A stretch of DNA of 64,000 bases from Rhipidocladum racemiflorum (GCA_036346355.1 CM070572.1:40523944-40587943); one strand, 5' to 3'; shown: positions 22,621-34,548, counted from the first letter of the stretch. Notes: a model not told the origin generated them from the sequence alone. Numbers and translations: made by a program.

Positions 22621-23908
22621 TTTCTCCTTAAGTTTGGACAAATCCAAAACTTTTGTTTACCTCATCAAAACGGAGATTCCAACTTCGTGATGCTTGCTTC
22701 ACCCATAAATGGATCGCTGAAGTTTGCATACCTTATTAGCATCCTTAGGATCAACAAAACCTTTGGGTTGTATCATATACAACTCTTCCTCAATGTTTCC
22801 ATTAAGGAACGCAGCTTTACATCCATCGCCAGATTTCATAATCGAAAAATGCGGCAATTGCTAACATTATCCTTACAGACTTTAGCATCGCTACGGGTGA
22901 GAAAGTCTCATCGTAGTCAACTCCTTGAATTTGTCGAAAACCCTTTGCGACAAGTCGAGCTTTATAGACGGTCACATTACCATCAGTCTATTTTCTTTTG
23001 AAAATCCATTTGTTCTCAACGGCCTTACGGTCATTGGGTAGGTCCACCAAAGTCCATACTTGGTTTTCATACATGGATCTCATTTCGATTTCATGGCTTC
23101 TAGCCATTTGTCGGAATCTGGGCTCATCATCGCTTCATCATACGTCGCAGGTCATTATTCTCAACTACCATGACATTCATAGTAGGAACATAAAAATCAG
23201 GAGCATTATGCGCTCTTGTTGACTGCGAGGTGCGGTAGTGTTCTCTTCGGAGTTTCATGATCCTTATCATTAGTTCCCTCTTCATTTGGTGAAGTCAACT
23301 CCGAAACAACTTCCGCTGGCCGCTGCACTTGCCATTCCATGAAGAGAAGGTTCAACAACCTCGCCGAAGTTCTACCTTCCTACTACTCACACCTTTCGAG
23401 AGAAACTCTTTTCCAAAAGGATCCATTCTTGGCAACGAAAACCTTGCCCTCGGATCTGTGATAGAAGGTGTACCCAATTGTTTCTTTAGGGTATCCTATG
23501 AAGACGCATTTTTCCGCTTTGGGTTCGAGTTTATCGTTGAAGTTTCTTCACATAAACATCGCATCCCCAAACTTTTAGAAATGATGACTTAGGTTTGTTG
23601 CCAAACCATAATTCATACGGTGTCATTTCAACGGATTTAGATGGTGCCCTATTTAAAGTGAATGCACTGTTTCTAGTGCATGACCCCAAAATGAAAGTGG
23701 CAAATCAGAAGGGACATCATAGATCGAACCATATCCAATAAAGTACGACACGACGCCGGATACACCATTACGTTGTGGTGTTCCAAAGAGGAGTGAGTTG
23801 TGAAACTATTCCACATTGTCTCATGTGTGTGCCAAACTCGTAACTAAGATACTTTCCTCCACGATCGATCGTAGAAATTTGATCTTTCTGTTACGATGAT
23901 TTTCTACT
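22621..23908 (-). pseudogene. Element C integrase core to RT N-terminus, heavily decayed
   Basis: No long frame survives on the minus strand here, but short copia blocks can be picked out in different frames between the integrase start (23909-24091) and the RT palm (22391-22579). Examples are a WDLVDLP-type stretch and the GYVVYQMDVKTAFLNG-like region near 22780-22830. The few plus-strand open frames over the same bases have no recognisable domain and are treated as shadows. Confidence 0.55.
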
Positions 23909-24700
23909 TCACTCAAATTCTTTGAACTTTTCAAATGTTTCAGACTTGTGTTTCATTAAGTAAATATATCCATATCTACTCAAATCATCCGTGAAAGTAA
24001 CGGCTAACGATATCCACCACGCTACCGACACACTCATTGGACCACACACATCGGTATGTATGATTTCCAATAAGTCGGTTGCCCGCTCCATTGTACCGAA
24101 AACGGGTTCTAGTCATCTTGCCCATGAGGCATGGTTCACATGTCTCAAATGATTCATAATCAAGTGATTCTAGTAGTCCATCGTAATGGAGCTTCTTCAT
24201 GCTTAACACCAATATGACATAAGCGGCAATGCCACATATATGCAAAGCAATATCATCATTCAACTTAATTCTTTTGGCATTCACATTATGAACATGTGTA
24301 CTATTATCAAGATTCAAAATAAATAAACCATTCTTTTCGTGTGCATGACCATAAAAGATATTATTCATATAAATTGAACAACCATTGTTCGCCGACTTGA
24401 ATGAATAACCGTCTCGCATTAAACAAGATCCAGATATGATGTTCATGCTCAACGCAGGCACTAAATAACAATTATTTAGGTTTATAACTAATCCTGATGG
24501 TAATTGGATAGGTAGCGTCCCGACGGCGATCACATCAACTTTTGATCCATTGCCGACGCGCATCATTACCTCATCCCTTGCTAGTTGTCGCTTATTCCTT
24601 AGCTCCTGTTTCGAGTTACATATGTTAGCAACCGAACCGGTATCAAATACCCAGGTACTACTGCGAGTACTAGTAAGGTACACATCAATAACATGTATAT
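23909..24700 (-). pseudogene. Element C protease, GAG-pre-integrase and integrase start
   Basis: The minus-strand frame reads STWVFDTGSVANICNS (copia protease active site DTG, about 24640-24670), a variable middle, and the GAG-pre-integrase zinc motif ending CEPCLMGKMTR (about 24110-24150). A second frame at 24091-23909 starts the integrase catalytic core with LLEIIHTDVCGPM and YIYLMKHKSETFEKF. The upstream gag is absent because element E begins at 24711. The first catalytic Asp of integrase (HTD) is present. Confidence 0.78.
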
Positions 24701-24710
24701 CATATATACC

Positions 24711-25596
24711 TGACGAGTACCCATACCATGGTTACCCCCATCAGCCCGGAAGCACGAACGGGCTGACCTATCACGGCGGAGGCCCGGCGCCACCGAAAGG
24801 TACTTGGGCCGCAGGAAACGAGCCCCGACTAGGCGGGCCGACTCCGGACGGTCGGCGGACTCGGATCCGGCGGTCGGCATGCGCCGGCCGCCTAATATCG
24901 GGCTCAAGCTCCACTGCACGAGACGGCGGGGCCCACGCCGTTGTCGCAACGCTTTGTGCGCGGCGTCCTCGACATCCGTGCCAGGGTAGGCGGCTCCTTC
25001 CCAAGGCTGTCGGAAGAGCCACCAAGAAGTCAAGCCGCCCCATCGCCTCGCACACCGCAGAGGAGTACGCCACTCCCGAGGCCAAAGCAAAGTCAAGCGC
25101 CATTAAAGCCACCGAGGTGACAAGAGCACCACGCAACACGCCACCCCGACAAAGACTACGCAAGATCAGACGCCCTACAGAGCCACCAACCCTACCTCGG
25201 ACGGCGAGGGTTGGCCGGACAAGACAGGAGCCAAACCTCAAGACGTGCAGACCCCTCTCCTCGTAGTCTTCCCAACTCCCGTGTAACCTGCCTCCTCCGT
25301 CTATATAAGGAGAGGCAGGGCCCGAGAGGGAGGGGCGCGGAGAAAAGAGAAAACAGTCTCCTTGGTAGCCCCGACTCCCTAGCGAAAACCTCAAGGGGAT
25401 CGGACATCCGACCGTCCGCCTCGCCTGTACACCCCTTGTCCGTCTCCCAAAAGATCAATACATTCACACCGCATTTAATCGAGTAGGGACATTCGGCCCG
25501 AACCAAGATACATCTTCCGACTTCTTGAGTCGACCATTCGGGAGAGGGAGCGCGCGACCCATCTCGACCATAATTCGTATTGCGGTGCACGAAACA
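24711..25596 (+). repeat. Element E 5' LTR
   Basis: It begins TGACGAGTACCC right after copia coding sequence and ends GCACGAAACA. CTATATAAGG (25301-25310) is a clear TATA box. The LTR is GC-rich. The partner LTR is not in the window, so the borders rest on TG/CA ends, the TATA position, the abrupt change from copia sequence and the primer-binding site that follows. Confidence 0.7.
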
Positions 25597-25601
25597 CCGG
25601 C

Positions 25602-25618
25602 TAGCGCGCCAGTAGGGG
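25602..25618 (+). other. Element E primer binding site
   Basis: TAGCGCGCCAGTAGGGG closely resembles the TGGCGCGCCAGGTAGGGG-type site common after the 5' LTR of grass Tat-like elements. It lies five bases after the LTR end. I do not assign the tRNA. Confidence 0.65.
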
Positions 25619-27769
25619 CTCTCGCGTCTTCACCGACATCCTCATCTTCGGATTCCCATTCTCCTCCCTCGATGGCTTCCTCCCACTACGTTCGCCCGAT
25701 GTCGAGGGGTGGATCCGCTTCGCGCCCTCGATTTCATTGTCACTACGGCGGGGAGCTTCTCCTCGTCGCCGCCTGGACCGGACGCTCATGCGAGCCTGGA
25801 TGCGATTGCCGACGCCCTCGGCAACCTCGACTCGAGGCCCCAAGCAAGCCGCGGACGGGCCCGACGCGCCGGCATTGCTCTGGCGACACCGCCACGCTGC
25901 GCGGGCGAAGCGGCGGAACCACCCTCCACGAGCTCACAACTTCGTGCCATGGCCGTTACGCACGGCTTCCCTCCACGACTGGCCGCGGATTCCTCCAAAC
26001 CACGGCTCTAGCTCCGACAAGGAGTGTGCCCCTCGAAGGGCCTACACCCGCGAAAGTGCAATATGACAAAGTGCGGCGGAGCCATCCTCCACCCTCACAT
26101 CGGACTCCTCCTCCGCGACGGCCGGCGTGGAGGAATCCCGGCGGGAAGACGACGCACAAGACTTCCATAACGCCGCCGACTCCAGCCGATGCAACAGGAG
26201 TTAGAAGCCCGGAAGGTCGAAGCTCGATAAGCTCCAGGCCGAATCGAGCGCCGCCACTTAGCTCACCACTGGCTCCGCGCGCCGCTGCCGTGTATCAAGA
26301 ATTGGTCGAGGAAGCGAACGGCCTTCCGTTTCTTCCTCACGCTAACCGTAACATTGCCGCCGCGGCAATGCCGCCCCGAGGGTCGCTCGAGCCAACGGAG
26401 CCTGGCCAAGGCCACTCTACCGTAACCTCCGGATCGGTAGAGCGTGCCGCTGCTCAAAGACGCTTCTGGTTCTAGCTCCCGCCGACGGGCGCCACTGGCC
26501 GCTCGGGCCACTCTCACAGTGGCGCAGCCTCAGCCAAGACGGCCTCGCTTTCACGAACTCCCCAGGCATCATACACCCGCGCGCCATCGCCTGGGGACAA
26601 GTATGATCTCCGCACCACCCTCGAGGCGCGAAGAAGAGCTACCGACGCGGCAAAGACCTCGCAAGTCGCCGAGAAGCGGGCGACGCAATCCATCCCGACT
26701 CAGATTCGACGGTCCTGGGCGGCTCACCCGCCGTGATCCGCAACGCCGACTTCCTGGCCGATTCCGGCTCCGACCAACATAGCCAAGTACACGGGGCTAC
26801 CAACCCCAAGGTCCGTTAGAGAACTACCGGCTCGCTGTCGAGCCGGGGAGCGACGGACGACTCCTTCGTTATCCAAGACCTCCCCATCTATCTCGCGGAC
26901 TCACTCGAGCATGGCTCGAGTACCTTCGCAGATACCATCGCGGTTGGGCCGACCGACGAACCTTTTCGTCGGAAATTTCCGAGGCACATACAAACGCCTG
27001 GCAACTCCTGGGACTGGAAGTCGCAAAGCGGCAATGTGAGACCCTCCGACTACATCCGCCGCTTCTCCCAGCAGGCAATGAGCTCCTCGACATCCGTGGA
27101 CGCCGACGCTGTCGTCGGCGTTCATCTACGGCACCACGTGCGAGGCTCACAGTCCACAAGTTGAGGCTGCGAAGCCGGACCTGAGAGCTTCTCAACATCG
27201 CCACCAACCACGCCTCGGCGAGGCCGTGGGGGCCATCTTCGAAGGAAGAGCGGCCCACAAGACCGCCACCTCGGGCGGCGCCCCCTCCGACCGCCGGACA
27301 AAAGAAAGCGGAAGGGAAGCAGGGTCGAAGGCCGAATGGTCGCCGCCGCCGACCGACCTACCAAGCGGAGGTTCTCGCAGACACCCGACCGATTCGAGAA
27401 GTTGATGGATAGTCCGTGCCCGAACCACGACTATCCCGCCAAGCACAAGTATCGGGATCGCAAGTCCTGGCGGTTTCTTCCTAAACCCCACGACGTCGCG
27501 GGTAAGTGGGAAGAAGCGATCTGGCGCCCGACGCCGGATTTGCGGGCGATGAGCCACCGACGAGTTCCCACAACTCGACGGCCGTCTCATGATCTTCGAG
27601 GGCGGAGTGCTACGCCGACAAGCGGCAGCCGGCTCGCCCACCGAGAGGTCCACACGGCTACCCCCCCGTGCCCACCTACTTGAGGTGGTCGGAGTGCCCG
27701 ATCGCCTTCGACCGACCGACCACCCGACCACATCCCGCACCGGACGCTACCCGCTCGTCGTCGACCCCA
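25619..27769 (+). pseudogene. Element E gag (fragmented)
   Basis: Typical grass Tat gag blocks are seen in changing frames at 26880-27240: a YLADS pattern, a GNF.GTY..PGNSWD stretch (about 26975-27020), YIRRFSQQ (about 27055-27080), and ATNHASAR/AVGAIFEG-like residues (about 27195-27240). Frames shift every few dozen codons, so no product can be expected. Long GC-rich open frames on both strands between 25525 and 26780 show no domains and are probably chance frames. Confidence 0.65.
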
Positions 27770-28340
27770 TCGTGGGGACGGCGCTCGACCAAGGTCCTCA
27801 TGGACGGCGGCGCAGCCTCAACATCATGTATGTTGAGACCCTGGATGCCCTGGGTCCTCGCTCGCCCTGGCCGAGCAAGGCGCCCTTCCATGGCGTCGCA
27901 CTGTGCCAACAGCCCACCCCTGCAGTCGGCCTGCCGTCACCTTTGGGAGCCCTGACAACTTCCGCACCGAGCCTCACTTTCGAGGTTGTGGACTTCCGGC
28001 TCCTACCACGCCATTCTCGGGACGACCATGCTACGCTGAAGTTCATGGCGGTCCCCAATTACACCTACCTCAAGCTGAAGATGCCAGGCCGCAAGGAGTC
28101 ATCACCGTGGCCACATCTTTCCACCGCTTACAATCATGAGCTGGCAACCGGCGAAGCCGGCCTCGCTTCCTCGCTTTTGCCGAGCTCGCCAGCCTCCAGG
28201 AGAAGGCCTCGATCCGCCCCGACTCCGGCAAGTCGGGACTAGCTCTTTCAAGTCCGCGGAGGACACGAAGGAGGTCGCCATGATCCCGAGGATCCCGCCA
28301 AGACCGCAGGCGGATCGGGCCGCCCTCACCACCAAATAGG
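27770..28340 (+). pseudogene. Element E protease region
   Basis: The pattern KVLMDGGAAST (about 27788-27820) followed by YVETLDALG, and then TFEVVDF and FMAVPNYTYLKLKMPG (about 27975-28085), matches the protease of grass Tat elements. Here DGG replaces the usual DSG. Pieces are in two frames. After the protease the sequence is poorly conserved, up to the RT start near 28400. Confidence 0.7.
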
Positions 28341-29280
28341 AAGGCGCTCGTCGACTTCCTCCAAGCAAACCGAGACGTCTTCGCCGAGACCCTCGGACAT
28401 GCCAGAGTCCGAAGGAGGTCGCCGAGCACTCCTCGAACATTCGACCGGGATCCAGACCGATCGCCCAGTCGCTGCGCCGTTTCGACGAAGAGAAGCGACG
28501 GGCCATTGGGGTAGAAATCGCTAAGCTTTTGGCCGCTGGTTTTGTAAGGGAGGTGCACCACCCCGAGTGGCTCGCCAATCCCGTTCTTGTAAAAAAGAAA
28601 TTTGGGCAATAGAGAATGTGCGTTGACTACATGAGCCTCAATAAGGCCTGTCCGAAAGACCCATTTCCGTTGCCCCGCATCGACCGAGTCGTGGACTCCA
28701 CCGCCGGGTGCGAGTCCCTTTCCTTTTGGATGCCTACTGCTATCACGGATTGCGATGAAGGAGTCCGATCAGCTCGCGACCTCCTTCATCACCCCGTATG
28801 GCTCGTGATCGTTACGTCCACGATGCCTTTGGTCTCGAAAACGCAGCGCCACGCACTCGATGTATGCGGCATGTTTTTCGCACCAAATTGGCCGTAACAT
28901 CGAAGCCTACGCCGACATCGTTGTCAAAACCAGGAAGGCCGATGACCTCATCACCGACTGGAGGAGACTTTGCGAACCTCCGACGGTTTCGCATAAAGCT
29001 CAACCCTGGAAGTGCGTCTTCGGGTCCCCAAGGGCAAGTTGGGGATTCATCGTCTCCGTGCGCGGCATCGAAGCCAACCGAGATAAGATCTCCGCTTATC
29101 GCAAGGATGGGGCCAATCAACGATCTCAAGGGAGTTCAAAGGTCGATGGGATGCCTCGCGGCACTAAGTCGCTTCAGATCTCGCCGCGAACGAGGATGCC
29201 ACTCTACAAGCTGATGAAGAAGTCCGACCATTTTACTGGACCAACGAAGCTCGTGAAGCCTTTAGTCGACTAAAGGTCTT
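28341..29280 (+). pseudogene. Element E reverse transcriptase (fragmented)
   Basis: RT blocks include AGFVREVHHPEWLANPVLVKKK (about 28540-28600, read in pieces), MCVDYMSLNKACPKDPFPLPRID (about 28616-28685, read in pieces) and a decayed palm and YADI.VKT region near 28905-28935. A premature TAG at 28609-28611 and multiple shifts interrupt the domain. It could not yield an active enzyme as read. Confidence 0.72.
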
Positions 29281-30472
29281 TCGACCTCACCTCCGGTCTG
29301 GTCGCCCGAGTCGCGAGAGCCTTTGCTCCTCTACATCGCCCGCCACGACTCAGGTCGTCAGCGCGGCACTTGTTGTGGAGCGAGGGGAGGACGGCCGCGT
29401 TCTCAAGGGACAAAGGCCGGGCTACTTACTTCGGCGAGGTGCTCTCCAAACAAAGGTCCGATATCCCAGATACGTAGTTACTATACTCGGTGCTCATCAC
29501 CAAGAGGAAGCTTGCCCATTACTTCGATCGACACCCCATCTCCGTGGTAACCTCCTCGCCCGGAGAAGTCGTCCACAACCGCGACGCTACGGTAGGATCG
29601 CCAAATGGGCTCTCGAGCTCAACGGCCTCGACATATCGTGACGCCCTCAGGACGGGCGATCAAGTCCCGTGTTTTGGCGGACTTTGTCGCCGAGTGGACC
29701 GAGGCGCAAGTCCTCAGCGGTCGAAGACCGAGTAATCGACGATGTACTTCGATGGGTCTTACACCAAGAACGGGCCGGCGGGTCGCCATCATCTCCCCAC
29801 TCGGCAACAAACTCCCAGACGCCATACGACTACTCTTCGACGCCACCAACAATGTCGCCGAATCTGAAGCCCTCGTCAACGGCCTTCGGATCGCCACACT
29901 GGCGCCGCAGCGGCTCAACGTTCGGCGACTCCAAGCTGGTCGTCGACCAAGTGATGAAAGCCACCGAGCCCCGTGGACGCTCGGATGGCCGCCATCGCCT
30001 GGAGGTCCACAAGCTCGAGGAGAAGTTCAAGGGTTTCGAGCTCCATCATAGCTACCGACGCTTATAACGGTGAAGCCGACTCCTCGCCAACCTCGCCTCC
30101 GGAAAGGGCCGGTTCCCCTGGAATCTTCGTCTCCGACCAGCCTCGGCCCATCAATCCGGTTGGATCCGAAAGTCGAGGGCGCCGATCCCCAAAGGCGGGC
30201 GGCCCCATCGACCTTCTGGTCGGATGCCCACCGCTGGGTCGGACTTGGGCGCCCCGAGCATCGAAACCGATCGAGGCGACTGCTCGCCGATCGATTGACA
30301 AACGGGTCGCTCCCCGCCGATACCACCAGAGGCTCGGCGCCTCGCTCAGCCAGGCCAAGTCTTTCGCCCCGATCGAGGGCGCCTCTACAAGAGGAGCGTC
30401 CGAATCCTTCGTGCGTTCCGACCAAGGGAAGCACCTTCTGCGGGACATCCACGGCAGGGTGTCACGGGCACC
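29281..30472 (+). pseudogene. Element E RNase H and linker (fragmented)
   Basis: Short RNase H pieces appear in several frames: KLAHYFDRHPISVVT (about 29508-29550), KSRVLADFVAEWTE (about 29662-29705), MYFDGS-like bases near 29740, and a DSKLVVDQVM piece (about 29928-29958). The domain order is right, but at least five frame changes are needed. The integrase zinc-finger region near 30410-30470 also begins in a broken frame. Confidence 0.68.
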
Positions 30473-31491
30473 ATGCAGCTGCGGTCCCTGGTAGGAAAAG
30501 CCTTCCGACAAGGTTTCTACTGGCCGACCGCCGTAGCAGATGCGACCCAGATTGTCCGCACCTGCGAAGGATGCCAATTCTTCGCCAGGCAGACGCATCT
30601 TCCTGCGCAAGCCCTGCAGACGATCCCCATCACATGGCCCTTCGCGGTTTGGGGGCTCGACCTGGTCGGACCCTTCAGAAAGGCGCCCGGGGGCTTCACT
30701 CACTTGCTTGTCGCCGTAGACAAGTTCACAAAGTGGATTGAAGCAAAGCCATTGGCAAAGATCACATCGGCGCAGGCAGCGAGTTTCTTCCGCGACATCG
30801 TCTACCGGTTCGGGGTCCCCAACTCCATCATCACCGACAACGGGACGCAGTTCACGGGAAAGGAGTTCCTCGAGTTCTGCGACAACTTCAACATCCGAGT
30901 CGACTGGGCGGCAGTGGCACACCCCCGAGCCAACGGACAGGCCGAGCGAGCCAACGGCATGATCCTCCAAGGACTCAAGCCGCGAATCTTCAGCCGACTG
31001 AAGAAATTCGCGGGACGATGGGCCGCCGAGCTACCGCCCGTGCTTTGGAGTCTGCGAACCACGCCAACCCGGTCGACCGGGTTCACTCCTTTTTTCTTGG
31101 TGTTCGGGGCGGAGGCTGTCCTCCCGACCGACCTTGAGTACGGCGCACCAAGGGTGCAGAACTACAACAACGCACGGGCAATCGAGGAACAAAGAAGATG
31201 ACCTCGGCCCGACTCGACGGCTCGAGACGCCGCGATCTTACTGATCGGCAAAATATCGCCAGCGCCTGCGTCGCTACCACAGCGACGGTCCGCGCCGACG
31301 TTCGAAGTTGGCGACTTAGTGCTGCGCCAAGTCCAGTCCGCGAAGGACAGACACAAGCTCTCCCCGCCTTGGGAGGGCCCTTTCACCATCACGGAAGTCC
31401 TCTGACCCGGCACTTTCCGCCTCAAGGACACCGAAGGGAATCTCGTGACAAACGCCTGGAACATAGAGAAGCTGAGAAGGTTCTATCCATA
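30473..31491 (+). pseudogene. Element E integrase
   Basis: An open frame at 30473-31201 covers the end of the zinc finger (CEGCQFFARQ), the core with WGLDLVGPF, ITDNGTQFTG and NGQAERANGM (complete DDE set), and the FTPFFLVFGAEAVLP block. After shifts near 31200-31310 the C-terminal module resumes with VGDLVLRQVQ-like sequence and ends NIEKLRRFYP followed by TAG (31489-31491). It is the best preserved part of element E. Confidence 0.82.
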
Positions 31492-31913
31492 GTCGCTCTC
31501 TCTCTCTTCTTTTTGTACCACGCGAAAAACACTTGAGCAAAGCGAAGCCACAACTCTCGAACAACCAAGTGCTTTCCCTCTTTCGTCCATCTTTTTGCCT
31601 GCCGCAGTTAATCGCGACCCTCGCCCGGCGAAGGTCCCGAAGCAGTACTCTGCGCATTGCAAAAACCGCTGACACAAGAACAACCAACCTACGGTTGGGA
31701 GGGTCATCTCGGCGGCAAAAAATGCAAGAAATTCCACCTCCAACCTACGCTGGATCCGCTGCGATCCCAAAAGACTACGAATATGGGCGAATCATAAGCA
31801 CAAAAAAGTCCTCAGAGGAGAAGGAAGAAACGGGAAGCGAAGCAACACTTTATTCATTCACAGGAGAAACACCGGCCCGACCCGAAAAAGGAACCACTCG
31901 CCAAGGTCCCTTA
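31492..31913 (+). other. Element E 3' spacer up to the recombination junction
   Basis: No protein domain is seen. On the minus strand GAATGAATAAAG (plus about 31848-31860) resembles a polyadenylation signal, as if a minus-strand gene once followed to the right. At 31914 the sequence changes to that of 19697 onward. Confidence 0.5.
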
Positions 31914-33783
31914 CTTGGAAAATTCTGGCCGAGGACGAGCAAGTGCGCACTGTAGCTCCGTCCTTTCCCAGCGGACGGGGTTAAAAAGGCTACGAAGGGG
32001 CACGTTAAAAGCCGCCACCTATCGCATAGCGACACACCGCCCAAAGACGGGCGGAAAGCGCCAAGAAAAGCGTACTCTCAAGAAAGCGCTTTGCACATTC
32101 TGAGGAGGCTTCTCAGAGAAGGAATCGAAAAACAACCAAACGTCGCGCTACCACAGAATGTGAAGGGTTTCGAAGCATGGAAAACAAAAATTTTTTCCTA
32201 CGATTGCAACCAAACACCAAGATCATATCTAGGAGATGCAAGTAAACGGTTTCAGAAGGACTCACCCTCGTAGACCGAAAGCGGGAATAACGTTCCCGCA
32301 AACAAACGTGGTTGATGTAGAGGTACACTCCGACTTCGGTCGCGAAGATGAGCGCCACAAACGGCAGCGCCTCCGCATTTGGTCACACGTGCGGATCAAC
32401 GATGACCTCCAATCCCTCGTTCAGTAGGCGGAAGTAGAGGATCCGGAAAACTCCAACAACACTACACCTTAGTGGTGGTGGTGGTGGAGAAATACTTCAG
32501 CTTCGCTTAAGCCACAGCTCGAAAAACGGATCAGCAGGAGGAGGGAGAAAGGACCAACCAAAGGGTCAAATGGATGAACAACAAAGAGAGGAGCTCCTTC
32601 CTCCCTTTTATAGGAGGAGGAGGAGGCTAGGCCAAGGGGTGGCGGCGCATGGGGTTGCCCTTGCCCTCCCTCTCTTCATGTGAGTGATCTCTCCACTCAC
32701 TTTAAAACATCCCACTTTGGTTTCCATTAAAACCCCACTCAAGAAATGAAAGGTTTTCTCCCATAAATAAATAAACATTTTTATTTCAGATATTTTAATA
32801 TTTGTTAATTCTTTTAATTAACAAACATTAACATATACCCCCTTTAACTATTCGATATCCCGAAACTATTCCTATGATACTAAAGCGATCCTCGCATCGC
32901 CCATATTTTTCTCCTGTTTCAGTATCCACTCAAATGCATCGATGAACCTTAAGTGTGTCACCCTACGGTTCGTGAATAAAATGGACATGATTGAGACTCC
33001 TCTCGAGATCAATAATCATCGGATCCGAGATCCATAATGACTCCCATTCACTCAACGATGAACTAGTGATCGCATAAACCGTAAACGACATAACCAATTC
33101 CTTTTGTCTCATGATATTTTACTTGTCCGGATCCGATCATCGGTATCAACTATACCTAGTTCGATCCCGTTACCAACAAGTACTCTTTACTCGTTAGTGA
33201 TATGACATTCTTGTGACCTAGTCACGTGCTTGCAACCGATGTCAATGTGATATCACCGAGAGGGCCTGCAGTATATCTCTCTGTCATCCTGGATGGACAA
33301 ATCCCACTCTTGATGCATGAGCCTCAACTAATACTTTCATAGTACCCAAATCCATCTTTATAGTCACTGTATTACGGAGTGGACGTTTGATGTCATCAAA
33401 GTACTCTTCCGAGTTAGTGATTGACATCATCTCATGGTCTAAGGAAAAGAGCTATTTCAGTATGTGTTTGATACAAAGAACAAACTAAATGACTTGATCG
33501 TATTTGCTATACCAACTTAGGTGTATGTTCATCACATCATTCTTCTAATGACATGACCCCGTTATTAACAACATCCAATGTTCATGATCAGGAAACCTTG
33601 ATCATCAGTTAATCAACGAGCTAGTTTAAAAAGAGGCTTTACTAGGAACCCTTTTGTTTATTAAACACACATGTATTAACGTTTCCGATTAATACAATTT
33701 TAGCATGAGAAATAAACATCTATTATAAACATGGAATATGATAATAAACAATTTATTATTGCCTCTCGGGCATATTCCCTTCA
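31914..33783. repeat. Segment duplicated from 19697-21561 (copy 2: B flank plus solo C LTR)
   Basis: It comprises 247 bp of element B-like 3' sequence (31914-32160) and a complete element C LTR (32161-33783). GAATG occurs on both sides of this LTR (32156-32160 and 33784-33788), which is the structure of a solo LTR at the same insertion site. On the minus strand CTTTTATA (32615-32622) is the LTR's TATA box. Confidence 0.88.
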
Positions 33784-33935
33784 GAATGAACACGCGGTGG
33801 GCAAAAAGGTCGCCTCCCGACATAAGATGGTCGTAGGTCACGACGAAAGGAAATTCAATCCCTCCTTCAGGTCTTCTTAGGCTCAAGGGGAAGCCCGAGC
33901 TCAGATGGTTCCCCGCTTGAACCTCGGGGGCTAGC
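33784..33935 (+). other. Element B 3' untranslated end and polypurine tract
   Basis: After the GAATG target duplication, element B resumes for about 150 bp and ends with a G-rich tract, CTCGGGGGCTAGC (33923-33935), immediately before the LTR start. No gene is seen. Confidence 0.6.
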
Positions 33936-34548
33936 TGTCGGGGATTGACTATCTGACAAAAGATCACGGTACCCCTGGGAAATCCTGAGCCCGCCGATCA
34001 TACAATGCCGACAGAAGATGCTCGGGAGTACGAAACGAGCATCACGCCTCCCGAGCATACATGTCCGCCCCTTCACTCACGACCATTCCAAACGATCACG
34101 AGCAAGCATGCTCGTAAAAACCACGTCGTACCCAGGTACATGGTCGGTGGACTCGGTCATGCTACGAGGAAGGAAGGTAGCATCCAACCAGCCGAAGATC
34201 AAGGGAAATCGTACCCGAAATTCAAATGACGCGCAGATCAAGGGCAGCAGATCGTGGATATGGCTGCATAGCGTAAATCCAGGGGGTAGTTGCCTTCTAT
34301 GTATCTCTAGGCGCAGTATTTAAACCCCCCTGATATCTGTAACAACACACCCCCAATAGAACACAATACACTGGAGTAGGGCTATTATCTCGGCAGTGAG
34401 AGGCCCGAACCAGGATAAAACACCACGCGTCTATTCTCCCGACTTCGCGCTGCTCGGACGACCACCTCGGTTCGTACGACGGGGCCCTGTTGATCCCCCA
34501 TTCAACAAGTAAGCTCGGCGGGAGCCCGTTCTCCAATCGTCGACAACA
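33936..34548 (+). repeat. Element B 3' LTR
   Basis: This 613-bp LTR begins TGTCGGGGATTG and ends CGTCGACAACA. TATTTAAA (34317-34324) is a likely TATA box, and the LTR end context resembles other Tat LTRs. The first five bases after it, TGCAT, should be one half of the target duplication; the other half is left of the window. Confidence 0.75.

Larger units (their letters stand above)
24711..31913 (+). mobile_element. Element E: second Ty3/gypsy Tat-type element, inserted in element C, 3' end missing
   Basis: A 5' LTR (24711-25596), a primer-binding-like site, gag, protease, RT, RNase H and integrase follow in order on the plus strand. Integrase ends near 31491. No matching 3' LTR or antisense gene follows, and at 31914 the sequence switches to a copy of element B flank. 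Its integrase differs clearly from that of B, so it is a different family within the lineage. Coding is broken in many places, mainly by frameshifts. Confidence 0.8.
19940..33783 (-). mobile_element. Element C: Ty1/copia Angela/RIRE1-like, with nested element E and missing gag
   Basis: Both outer LTRs start TGAAGGG and end CCCTTCA (plus-strand view), and GAATG flanks the outside (19935-19939, 33784-33788). Minus-strand coding remains of protease, GAG-pre-integrase, integrase, RT and RNase H occupy 21562-24710. This copia domain order (integrase before RT) and the LTR sequence fit the Angela lineage. Gag and the primer binding site are missing: to the right of 24710 comes element E, then duplicated B flank, then the second LTR. 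The whole is therefore a rearranged composite rather than a simple nested element. Confidence 0.8.
1..34548 (+). mobile_element. Element B: Ty3/gypsy Tat-type LTR retrotransposon, 5' end outside window, interrupted twice
   Basis: Sense order is gag (1-1077 continuing at 11419), protease, reverse transcriptase, RNase H, integrase (to 15843), spacer, antisense gene (16613-19649), 3' untranslated part (19650-19939 continuing at 33784), polypurine tract and 3' LTR (33936-34548). Pol domain order and the lack of a chromodomain after integrase fit the Tat lineage, as does the antisense gene in the 3' part. The 5' LTR and primer binding site lie before base 1. Element A interrupts gag and the C/E complex interrupts the 3' region, each with a 5-bp target duplication. 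Several in-frame stops and frameshifts suggest a non-autonomous, decayed copy. The lineage call rests on domain content and was not tested by phylogeny. Confidence 0.85.

Noticed and set aside
25525..26780. Long GC-rich open frames at the start of element E
   Set aside because: Open frames occur on both strands at once without domains. The recognisable gag blocks downstream lie in other, changing frames.
31914..33783. Reading the right-hand copy as element E's own 3' LTR
   Set aside because: It does not resemble E's 5' LTR (24711-25596), and it carries copia LTR ends with GAATG on both sides.
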